A stretch of DNA of 6,160 bases from Calditrichota bacterium. Lineage in GTDB: Bacteria > Zhuqueibacterota > Zhuqueibacteria > Oleimicrobiales > Geothermoviventaceae. The stretch is from NCBI GenBank assembly GCA_013152765.1, contig JAADFT010000136.1, forward strand, positions 1 to 6,160, written 5' to 3'. Within the stretch, counting starts at the first letter, position 1. Each line of letters starts with the position of its first letter. A model generated the notes under the pieces. It did not search any database. It worked only from the letters and a program-made list of their open reading frames with translations, and had not been told where the DNA came from. A program made the translations under genes and the position numbers. Below, piece after piece: positions 1-5,514 of the stretch.

Positions 1-12
1 GTTTGTTCCCGT

Positions 13-31
13 ACAGGCTGGCTCAGCCTGT
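13..31. repeat. Perfect 8-bp inverted repeat (hairpin)
   Basis: ACAGGCTG at 13-20 is exactly complementary to CAGCCTGT at 24-31, with a three-base loop GCT. No T-run follows on either strand, so it is not a standard intrinsic terminator. It sits where an upstream gene might end (a frame stops at 31-33), so it may be an mRNA 3'-end stabilising structure. That is inference; only the palindrome itself is certain. Confidence 0.5.
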
Positions 32-244
32 GAAAATTCGGCCATAACCTTGACGCTCCAGTTAGTACGAGCTACTCGAGGGGAAAGGGGGGCTAGGAGT
101 GGGTTTTCTGGGCTAAGTTGTAGTCGTCTGGAAGATCGGCAAGGGTGGGAAGGCAGATCGCGTGGAGTTGGTCGTTCGGGATCCGAGCTGGAATGTCTCC
201 GCCGGGCCGGCCCTTCCTTGCTACGGCAGGAACGCCCTTTTCGC

Positions 245-273
245 TTGATTTTGCACGGCATTTGTCGTATTTT
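245..273 (+). promoter_or_regulatory. Candidate sigma70-type promoter for uvrC
   Basis: TTGATT at 245-250 (4 of 6 matches to TTGACA) is followed after exactly 17 bases by TATTTT at 268-273 (4 of 6 matches to TATAAT). Transcription would start near 280, leaving an untranslated leader of about 200 bases before uvrC. The match is modest and such sites arise by chance, so this is only the best candidate in the upstream region. Confidence 0.25.
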
Positions 274-473
274 TCCGGCGCTCTGAAAGCCACAGCCCGC
301 TTTGAACGCTGGACGAACAACGTGGTGTGGTGAATGAGGTTGCGCGCTGCTGCGTTGGAGAAGGGCAGGCGATCGATGGCTTCAGAGAGTCCGTTGCGGT
401 TTCTGGAGGCGAGCTGATTTCGCTGGTGATGTTCGGCGGAACTTAGCTTCGTCAGGTTGTTCTCCCACTGGAC

Positions 474-479
474 AAGGTG
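474..479 (+). promoter_or_regulatory. Ribosome binding site deciding the uvrC start
   Basis: AAGGTG at 474-479 resembles the Shine-Dalgarno core AAGGAG, and its AAGG part lies 5 bases before the ATG at 483. The competing in-frame GTG at 477 lies inside this site and has only a weak GGA (470-472) before it. The ATG at 483 is therefore preferred. Confidence 0.5.
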
Positions 480-482
480 TCC

Positions 483-2465
483 ATGAAGCGGAAGTTGTCT
501 GAAGAGCTTCAGATGAAGCTCGACAATTTGCCAACGCGGCCGGGCGTGTACATTTTCAAGGATCGTCTCGGCCGTATTCTTTACGTTGGCAAAGCCAAGG
601 TTCTCCGCAACCGGGTCCGTTCGTACTTCCAGGCCAGCCGGAACGAAGGGCCGAAGCTGGCCCGACTGGTCTCCCGGATCGCGGACGTGGAGACCATCGT
701 GACCGACTCTGAGGTCGAGGCGCTGGTTCTCGAGAACAATCTGATCAAGGAGTACAAGCCGCGGTACAACGTCAACCTCAAGGACGACAAAAGTTACCCC
801 TACATCCGGGTCACAAACGAGCCTTACCCGCGCGTGTTTGCAACTCGCCGGGTTGTTCGCGACGGTTCGAGGTACTTTGGTCCGTACACGGACGCTGGAG
901 CCCTGCGTGAGCTTCTGAAGACCGTCCAGAAGATCTTCCCAATTCGCACTTGTAATCTGAAGCTCACCGATGAAGCCATTTCTGCGGGCAAATTCAAGGT
1001 TTGCCTCGACTACCACATTAAGCGCTGCGCCGGGCCCTGCGAGGGTTACATTGACCGGGAGTCGTACAACGAACTGGTTGAGTACGTTGTCGATTTCATC
1101 GAAGGGCGTGACCAGAGGCTGGTTGAGCAGCTGCAGGCGAAGATGAAGCAGCTCTCGGCGGAGCTGCGCTTTGAGGAAGCTGCCCGGATTCGGGACGTTC
1201 TCCGCTCGGTGGAGCGCTTTCAGCAGCGACAAAAGATGGTGTCCACGGACCTGATCGACCGGGACGTTGTGGCGGGAGCCGTGGACGTGACGGATGCTTG
1301 TGCGGTCATTTTCAAGATTCGCGAAGGGCGCGTCGTCGGGCGGCTCCACTTCCAACTCAGCGCCCGCCTTGGCGACTCTCTGGCGGATGTTCTGAACGCT
1401 TTCGTGAATCAGTACTACCTGCGGACCGATTTCGTGCCGCCGGAGATTTTGGTGCCTGTCGAACTGCAGGACCAGAGCAGTCTTGTCACCTGGCTTCGCG
1501 AGAAGAAGGGCATCGAGACCTCAATTCGGACGCCACAGGATGAAGACGAGACGAAACTCGTCCGCATGTGCCAGCGCAACGCCGAGCTGGTGCTGGAGGA
1601 AATCAAACTCCAGCGTCTGAGCAGCGAAGAGTACGTGGCGAAGTCGGTGGAGGCTCTTCAGCGGGATCTGCGGCTGCCGAAGCCCCCGAAGCGAATCGAA
1701 GCCTTCGATATTTCGAACATCCAGGGTAAACACGCGACCGCCTCGGTTGTTTGCTTCGTCAACGGTCGTCCCCACAAGAGCGACTACCGCAAGTTGCGGA
1801 TTCGGACCGGAGGTCCGGACGATTTTGCCATGATGGCGGAGGCGGTAGAGCGCCACTACAGGCGAGCAGTCGAAGAAAAGCGCCCCTTGCCGGATCTCAT
1901 TTTGATCGACGGTGGGAAAGGCCAGATTTCGGCGGCACGTTCGGCTCTTGAGAGGGTGGGGCTGAAAGACATCCCGCTGATCGGTCTGGCCAAGCGGCTG
2001 GACGAAGTGTACTTTCCGGGCGTTCCGGAACCGCAGAATCTGCCCAAAGGGTCACCAAGTCTGCGACTCTTGCAGCGTGTACGAGACGAGAGCCACCGGT
2101 TCGCGGTCACGTACCACCGGCTTCTCCGGAGCAAGAGAGCGCTGGAGTCGGAGCTCAGCGAGATTCCCGGTGTCGGCGAAAAACGGCTCCGAGCTTTGAT
2201 CGAAACCTTCGGATCTGTCCGCAGCCTGGCGCAGGCGAGCGTCGACGACATCCGGCAGGTTCCAGGCATCCCGAAAAAGGTTGCCGAGCAGATTTGGGAG
2301 CATTTCCACCGCGGTAGCCGGGCGGAAAAACACGTCGGCGTAGTCGCGGCGCGGAAGAACGTTCCGGAACAGCGGGAAAAACCTTCTGCTTCCGTGGGCG
2401 AAGAGGAGACCGACTCAGCGCATGCTGAAGCGGCGCTCCAGACGAGCCAGCCTGAAACGCAGTAG
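483..2465 (+). CDS. uvrC: UvrABC excinuclease subunit C
   Basis: UvrC is the nuclease of nucleotide excision repair; recruited by UvrB at a lesion, it cuts the damaged strand on both sides. The 660-residue protein (from ATG 483; 662 from GTG 477) has the full family architecture. The N-terminal GIY-YIG nuclease shows GVY at 21-23, YVG at 34-36, a likely catalytic Arg44, and Glu84 and Asn96 in the LENNLIK...YNV segment. Four cysteines follow (157, 174, 182, 186), matching positions proposed to bind an iron-sulfur cluster. A UVR motif for UvrB contact lies at about 212-247. The RNase H-like second nuclease has a probable Asp409-Asp476-His538 triad. Tandem helix-hairpin-helix motifs (IPGVGEKR and VPGIPKKV) occupy about 556-609. 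The last 50 residues form a polar, probably disordered tail. All key residues are present, so the enzyme should be active. No close neighbour shares its function. Confidence 0.98.
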   Translation: MKRKLSEELQMKLDNLPTRPGVYIFKDRLGRILYVGKAKVLRNRVRSYFQASRNEGPKLARLVSRIADVETIVTDSEVEALVLENNLIKEYKPRYNVNLKDDKSYPYIRVTNEPYPRVFATRRVVRDGSRYFGPYTDAGALRELLKTVQKIFPIRTCNLKLTDEAISAGKFKVCLDYHIKRCAGPCEGYIDRESYNELVEYVVDFIEGRDQRLVEQLQAKMKQLSAELRFEEAARIRDVLRSVERFQQRQKMVSTDLIDRDVVAGAVDVTDACAVIFKIREGRVVGRLHFQLSARLGDSLADVLNAFVNQYYLRTDFVPPEILVPVELQDQSSLVTWLREKKGIETSIRTPQDEDETKLVRMCQRNAELVLEEIKLQRLSSEEYVAKSVEALQRDLRLPKPPKRIEAFDISNIQGKHATASVVCFVNGRPHKSDYRKLRIRTGGPDDFAMMAEAVERHYRRAVEEKRPLPDLILIDGGKGQISAARSALERVGLKDIPLIGLAKRLDEVYFPGVPEPQNLPKGSPSLRLLQRVRDESHRFAVTYHRLLRSKRALESELSEIPGVGEKRLRALIETFGSVRSLAQASVDDIRQVPGIPKKVAEQIWEHFHRGSRAEKHVGVVAARKNVPEQREKPSASVGEEETDSAHAEAALQTSQPETQ

Positions 2466-2558
2466 AGCCAGGCGGATACGGAACAAGAATCTGACAAGCA
2501 TGACTTCACCTCGCAGGCGTGGTGTTTGCAGAGCTGATCGCCGGTTGTTTGGTTGATC

Positions 2559-2584
2559 TTTTTGCAAGGAGTGTGCCGCAAAAA
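2559..2584. repeat. Inverted repeat TTTTTGC-N12-GCAAAAA
   Basis: TTTTTGC at 2559-2565 is exactly complementary to GCAAAAA at 2578-2584. Two further G-C pairs can form inside (GG 2568-2569 with CC 2576-2577), allowing a bulge. No T-run follows on the + strand. It could be an operator-like dyad or a weak hairpin; its role is unknown. Confidence 0.35.
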
Positions 2585-2772
2585 CCGGAGAGTCGCTGTT
2601 CAGGATCTCGCCGCCCGCTCACGAAGATGCGTCGAGCGATTTCCTTCGCTCGGATTTCGCGGTGAGTGCGCTGGGTCGGTTTCCGAAGTGACGGTGGCAG
2701 GCCCGGTGACTGGTCAAAATCTGAACAGCGCTTCCGGCGTGCTGGCACGAAGGCGATCGGTTTCTGTACAAC

Positions 2773-2777
2773 AGGAG
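2773..2777 (+). promoter_or_regulatory. Ribosome binding site of the lipoprotein gene
   Basis: AGGAG at 2773-2777 lies 8 bases before the ATG at 2786. It selects this start over an upstream in-frame ATG at 2666, which would place 40 extra residues before the signal peptide and bury it. Confidence 0.8.
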
Positions 2778-2785
2778 TGGGACGC

Positions 2786-4156
2786 ATGGGACGAGTCAGG
2801 ATGATCTCGAAGGTGCTTGCGGTTGGTGTGGTTGGGGCCCTGTTGACAGCAGGCTGTGCAGGGAAGCGCGCAACGAAAGTCGGTGCAGAGAGTGCTGATC
2901 TTCGCAACCTCAAGAAACAGGTTCAGGAAGCTCCCCAGAACACCGAACTGCGCCTCAAGCTGGTTCTGGCCTATCTGGAAGCAGATTCGAATTCGGCCGC
3001 ATTGCGTGAGGCCGAGCGGGTTTACAAAAGCGATTCTACCTCCAGTGTAGCGCAGGCCTTCCTGGGCGTTTGTCAGTTGAAGAACGGCCAGGAAAAGAGT
3101 GGCCTCGAGCACGTTGTGGCCGCCTTGTCGGATCCAAACCTGCCCGCGGAGAGGGTCGCACAACTCGGCAGCTTGCTTGGTCATCCTTTCCACATCGAGG
3201 CGATTGCCACCGGAAGGGCGAGTGCTGCTTTTCCGTACCCGTCTCCCGACGGCAACAAACTCGCTTTTCAAAGCGTGGAGAACGGAACCTGGGACATTTA
3301 CGTTCTCGACCTGAACACCGGGGAGAAGAGGCGGCTGACGACTTCGGACGATGCGGAGGAGAACCCGGCCTTCTCGCCGAATGGCAAGGTCATCGCCTAC
3401 ACCAAGGCGCGGACTGCTTCGGCGGAGGTTGGGCAACTGGGACAGCGGGACATTTACCTGGTGGCGGTGGACGGTGGGTCGCAGGTTGCGGCTGTGGTGG
3501 ATTCAGCCGACGACTGGTACCCGCGCTTTTCTCACGATGGCAAGAGCCTTTTCTTCGTTTCCGAGCGTGACGACCGCAGGGCGGTGCCGCCTTCAGAGAA
3601 ACTGAGCGACATTTACCTTTTGAATTTGGCCAAGAAGACCGTGACGCGACTGACGAACAACGACTACGACGACAATGCACCGGCACCTTACCGGCAGGAC
3701 CGCATGCTGCTTTACACCGCAAACAAGGGCGGGCACTACGACTTGTTTGTCATGGATGTCCGCAAAATGGAGAGCAGGCCTGTGCTGACAGCGGCCGAAG
3801 CCGGGCTGGACGACATCGGTTCGCCGGGCGTCACCCAGGACGGTTCGAAAATTACCTTCGTGGGAACACGGGACGGCAATTACGACATTTACCTGCTGAA
3901 GCAGGGCAGCGCGATTCCCCAGCGGCTTACGCGGGCGCCGGCCGTCGACCACGCGCCTGTGTTTGACGGAAGCGGCGAACGGATTTTCTTCCACTCCAAC
4001 CGTACGGGAAACTTCGCGATCTACGTAATCGACCTTCGCCAGAAAGTCGGGAGGGAAGAGTTGCTCAGCGTTTTGCAGGAAGAACTGGCCTCGGTGAAAG
4101 AGGGTGGCGTGATCGAGAAATTTCGGGAGGCAGGCAGGCGGTACGTCGGTGGATGA
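2786..4156 (+). CDS. Lipoprotein with TPR-like region and six-bladed TolB/PD40-type beta-propeller
   Basis: The product is a 456-residue predicted lipoprotein of unknown function. Residues 1-24 form a lipoprotein signal: basic start (Arg3, Arg5, Lys9), hydrophobic core, then LLTAGC with Cys24 as the lipidation site. Ala25 at +2 would favour the outer membrane under E. coli sorting rules. Residues 34-117 are helical with TPR-like spacing (PQNTELRLKLVLAYLEAD). Residues 149-418 contain six PD40-like repeats. Each has a segment such as FPYPSPDGNKLAFQS, PAFSPNGKVIAYT or PRFSHDGKSLFFVSE, followed by a (D)IY-type strand (WDIYVLDL, RDIYLVAV, SDIYLLNL, YDLFVMDV, YDIYLLKQ, FAIYVIDL). This fits one six-bladed propeller as in TolB. 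A short helical tail ends the protein. True TolB is a periplasmic partner of Pal beside tolQRA; none of these genes is near, so I do not call it tolB. It probably binds a protein or cell-wall ligand, which is inference. Confidence 0.92.
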   Translation: MGRVRMISKVLAVGVVGALLTAGCAGKRATKVGAESADLRNLKKQVQEAPQNTELRLKLVLAYLEADSNSAALREAERVYKSDSTSSVAQAFLGVCQLKNGQEKSGLEHVVAALSDPNLPAERVAQLGSLLGHPFHIEAIATGRASAAFPYPSPDGNKLAFQSVENGTWDIYVLDLNTGEKRRLTTSDDAEENPAFSPNGKVIAYTKARTASAEVGQLGQRDIYLVAVDGGSQVAAVVDSADDWYPRFSHDGKSLFFVSERDDRRAVPPSEKLSDIYLLNLAKKTVTRLTNNDYDDNAPAPYRQDRMLLYTANKGGHYDLFVMDVRKMESRPVLTAAEAGLDDIGSPGVTQDGSKITFVGTRDGNYDIYLLKQGSAIPQRLTRAPAVDHAPVFDGSGERIFFHSNRTGNFAIYVIDLRQKVGREELLSVLQEELASVKEGGVIEKFREAGRRYVGG

Positions 4157-4204
4157 CGGGGTTGCGGACCTTTTTCGGCTGTTTACCAGGTGCCGGAACC
4201 CCGT
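4156..4204 (+). promoter_or_regulatory. Possible alternative (antiterminator-like) hairpin
   Basis: Bases 4156-4171 can pair with 4188-4204. ACGGGGTT pairs with AACCCCGT, then after one G-G mismatch CGG pairs with CCG, and after one bulged G ACCT pairs with AGGT. This gives 15 base pairs around a 16-base loop. The 3' arm contains the whole 5' arm of the terminator at 4195-4213, so the two cannot form together. The 5' arm begins in the stop codon of the lipoprotein gene. The pairing is visible in the sequence; a regulatory role is inference. Confidence 0.3.
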
Positions 4205-4220
4205 TGGGGTTCCTGTTTTT
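4195..4220 (+). terminator. Intrinsic (Rho-independent) terminator after the lipoprotein gene
   Basis: GGAACCCC at 4195-4202 and GGGGTTCC at 4206-4213 form a perfect 8-bp stem with a GTT loop, followed at once by TGTTTTT. It lies 39 bases past the lipoprotein stop codon. It would end that transcript and separate it from carAB, implying that carAB has its own promoter or relies on readthrough. Confidence 0.87.
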
Positions 4221-4243
4221 GTATCTGGCCAGCGCGCGGTAAG

Positions 4244-4278
4244 AGCGAGGCGACAGGCCGGCAGGGCCGACCGCCGCT
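4244..4278 (+). other. Possible structured element in the carA leader
   Basis: Between the terminator and carA, AGC (4244-4246) and GGCG (4249-4252) can pair with CGCC (4272-4275) and GCT (4276-4278). After a 3-by-3 internal loop, GGCC (4256-4259) pairs with GGCC (4265-4268). The stem totals 11 base pairs with interruptions and no T-run. It does not match the PyrR-binding RNA consensus as I know it. I found no convincing promoter elsewhere in 4221-4335. The structure may be chance in GC-rich sequence. Confidence 0.2.
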
Positions 4279-4320
4279 GGTTGTTCATCAGGCAAGTGAA
4301 GTCGATTTCTTCGGGATGAC

Positions 4321-4325
4321 GGAGG
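4321..4325 (+). promoter_or_regulatory. Ribosome binding site of carA
   Basis: GGAGG at 4321-4325 lies 10 bases before the TTG at 4336. It supports this rare start codon over the next in-frame TTG at 4366, which falls inside the conserved ILALEDG start of CarA. A second AGAGG at 4331-4335 directly abuts the TTG and is too close to serve. Confidence 0.7.
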
Positions 4326-4335
4326 TTGACAGAGG

Positions 4336-5514
4336 TTGAGCGCGCAGACTCGCAAACCAGCAATTTTGGCACTCGAAGACGGTAGGGTGTTCCGGGGTTG
4401 GAGTTTCGGCGCCGAGGGAGAAACCTTCGGCGAGGTGATCTTCAACACGAGCATGACGGGCTACCAGGAAATTTTCACGGACCCGTCGTACCGGGGCCAG
4501 CTGGTGGCACTCACGTACCCGCACATCGGGAACGTGGGTGTGAATGATCTGGATTTCGAAAGCATCAAGCCTTTCCTGGCCGGGGTGATTGTGCGCGAGT
4601 ACAGCAGGATTCACAGTAGCTGGCGTGCACAGAAGGACCTGAGTGCGTTTCTTCAGGAGTACGGAATTCCGGCCATCGAGGGCATCGACACCCGGGCGCT
4701 GACCCGCCACATCCGCGACCGGGGCGCCATGACCGGTGTGATCAGCACGGAGGAGCTGGACCCCGAGAAAGCTGTGGAGAAGGCACGGCAGGCTCCGAAA
4801 CTGGAGGGGCGGGATCTGGTCCGCGAGGTTACGCGGGAAAAGGCCATGGTGTGGCACCAGGGCATCCATCCCAAATGGTTGCCGCTCGGTCTTGGCCCCC
4901 AGGTGGAACGCAGAGATCCCCTGCACATCATCGTTTACGACTTCGGGGTCAAGTACAACATCCTGAGGTCTCTCGCCCATCGTGGCTGTCGGCTGACCAT
5001 TGTACCGGCTCGTACCCCTGCTGCGGAAGTGCTGGCGCAAAATCCGGACGGCATTTTCCTGTCTAACGGTCCTGGTGACCCTTTCGCCGTGAAGTACGCC
5101 ATCGAGACCACAAAGGAGCTGCTCGGCAAAGTACCGATGTTTGGGATTTGTCTGGGGCACCAGATCATGGCCCTTGCGCTTGGAGCGAAAACCTTCAAGA
5201 TGAAGTTCGGCCACCACGGTGCGAACCACCCGGTGAAGAACCTCAAGACCGGCTACGTGGAGATCACGGCGCAAAATCACGGTTTTGCGGTAGATATCGA
5301 CTCTCTTGTCAAGCACGACGTTGAAGTGACCCATCTGAATCTGAACGACCAAACGCTGGAGGGTTTCCGACACAAGACGCTCCCGGTGTTTGCCGTTCAG
5401 TACCACCCTGAGGCCTCTCCTGGCCCACACGATTCTCAGTACCTGTTCGACGAATTCGTAGTCATGGTTGAGACGCATCGTAGAGCCACAGAACAGACCG
5501 GAGCAAGAGCGTAG
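4336..5514 (+). CDS. carA: Carbamoyl phosphate synthetase small (glutaminase) subunit
   Basis: CarA hydrolyses glutamine and channels the ammonia to CarB, which makes carbamoyl phosphate for pyrimidine and arginine synthesis in the cytoplasm. The 392-residue length is normal for the family (about 380). The N-terminal CarA-specific domain spans about 8-140 with ILALEDG, FNTSMTGYQEI and the TDPSYRGQ segment. The class I glutamine amidotransferase domain begins near 197 and shows SNGPGDP at 243-249, the nucleophile Cys272 in GICLGHQ, and His357 and Glu359 in QYHPEAS, completing the triad. FGHHGANHPV at 291-300 is also typical. The start is TTG; E. coli carA is likewise known to start at UUG. An intrinsic terminator lies about 115 bases upstream, and carB follows with a one-base overlap. 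No PyrR-type or arginine-repressor site is evident. Confidence 0.98.
   Translation: MSAQTRKPAILALEDGRVFRGWSFGAEGETFGEVIFNTSMTGYQEIFTDPSYRGQLVALTYPHIGNVGVNDLDFESIKPFLAGVIVREYSRIHSSWRAQKDLSAFLQEYGIPAIEGIDTRALTRHIRDRGAMTGVISTEELDPEKAVEKARQAPKLEGRDLVREVTREKAMVWHQGIHPKWLPLGLGPQVERRDPLHIIVYDFGVKYNILRSLAHRGCRLTIVPARTPAAEVLAQNPDGIFLSNGPGDPFAVKYAIETTKELLGKVPMFGICLGHQIMALALGAKTFKMKFGHHGANHPVKNLKTGYVEITAQNHGFAVDIDSLVKHDVEVTHLNLNDQTLEGFRHKTLPVFAVQYHPEASPGPHDSQYLFDEFVVMVETHRRATEQTGARA

Larger units (their letters stand above)
1..476. other. Non-coding region upstream of uvrC
   Basis: No gene is supported here. A + frame is open from the left edge to 286, but its translation is rich in Arg, Gly and Ser with no recognisable motif, and no ribosome binding site precedes its TTG at 50. 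Another + frame from 145 to 333 and a - strand frame entering from uvrC also look like chance. A frame reaching a TGA at 31-33 could be the last ten codons of an upstream gene, but that is too short to judge. I see no tRNA or other structured RNA. The region holds a hairpin at 13-31 and a weak promoter candidate at 245-273. Confidence 0.6.
2466..2785. other. Intergenic region between uvrC and the lipoprotein gene
   Basis: These 320 bases carry no supported gene. The open frames here (one running on past 2785, one on the - strand) give Arg- and Ser-rich translations without motifs. There is no hairpin followed by a T-run after uvrC, so I see no intrinsic terminator. I also find no convincing -35/-10 pair: CAAAAT at 2715-2720 is a fair -10 but has no partner at proper spacing. 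An inverted repeat lies at 2559-2584, and a good ribosome binding site ends the region. Confidence 0.6.

Noticed and set aside
50..78. TTGACG at 50-55 as a -35 box
   Set aside because: The hexamer matches 5 of 6, but the sequence 17 bases on (TACTCG) is a poor -10, and no good alternative lies within 16-19 bases.
160..190. Sequence resembling a tRNA T-arm (GTTCGGGATCC)
   Set aside because: No matching acceptor stem, anticodon arm or D-arm can be drawn around it.
2..286. Open + frame from the left edge, possibly the tail of an upstream gene
   Set aside because: Composition is Arg-, Gly- and Ser-rich without any conserved segment, and no start with a ribosome binding site is visible. A cut-off real tail cannot be fully excluded.
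93..1355. 420-codon open frame on the - strand opposite the 5' half of uvrC
   Set aside because: It lies antisense to the highly conserved nuclease part of uvrC, its translation has no recognisable motif, and long antisense frames are expected opposite GC-rich coding sequence.
1856..2581. 241-codon open frame on the - strand opposite the 3' end of uvrC
   Set aside because: Low-complexity Ser- and Arg-rich translation, antisense to the conserved RNase H and helix-hairpin-helix region; no ribosome binding site seen.
2739..2757. Sigma54-like -24 element (CTGGCACG) before the lipoprotein gene
   Set aside because: The -24 half matches well, but the -12 half that should read like TTGC at the required spacing is CGATC, so the promoter is not supported.
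4221..4335. PyrR-type attenuator or classic promoter in the carA leader
   Set aside because: I looked for the PyrR-binding consensus and for a -35/-10 pair. TTGTTC at 4281-4286 has no acceptable -10 at 17 bases, and the stem at 4244-4278 lacks PyrR signature bases and a following T-run.
4288..5478. 396-codon open frame on the - strand opposite carA
   Set aside because: It mirrors the whole carA coding region, whose catalytic residues are intact on the + strand. The translation looks like a His-, Arg- and Val-rich shadow with no family signature.
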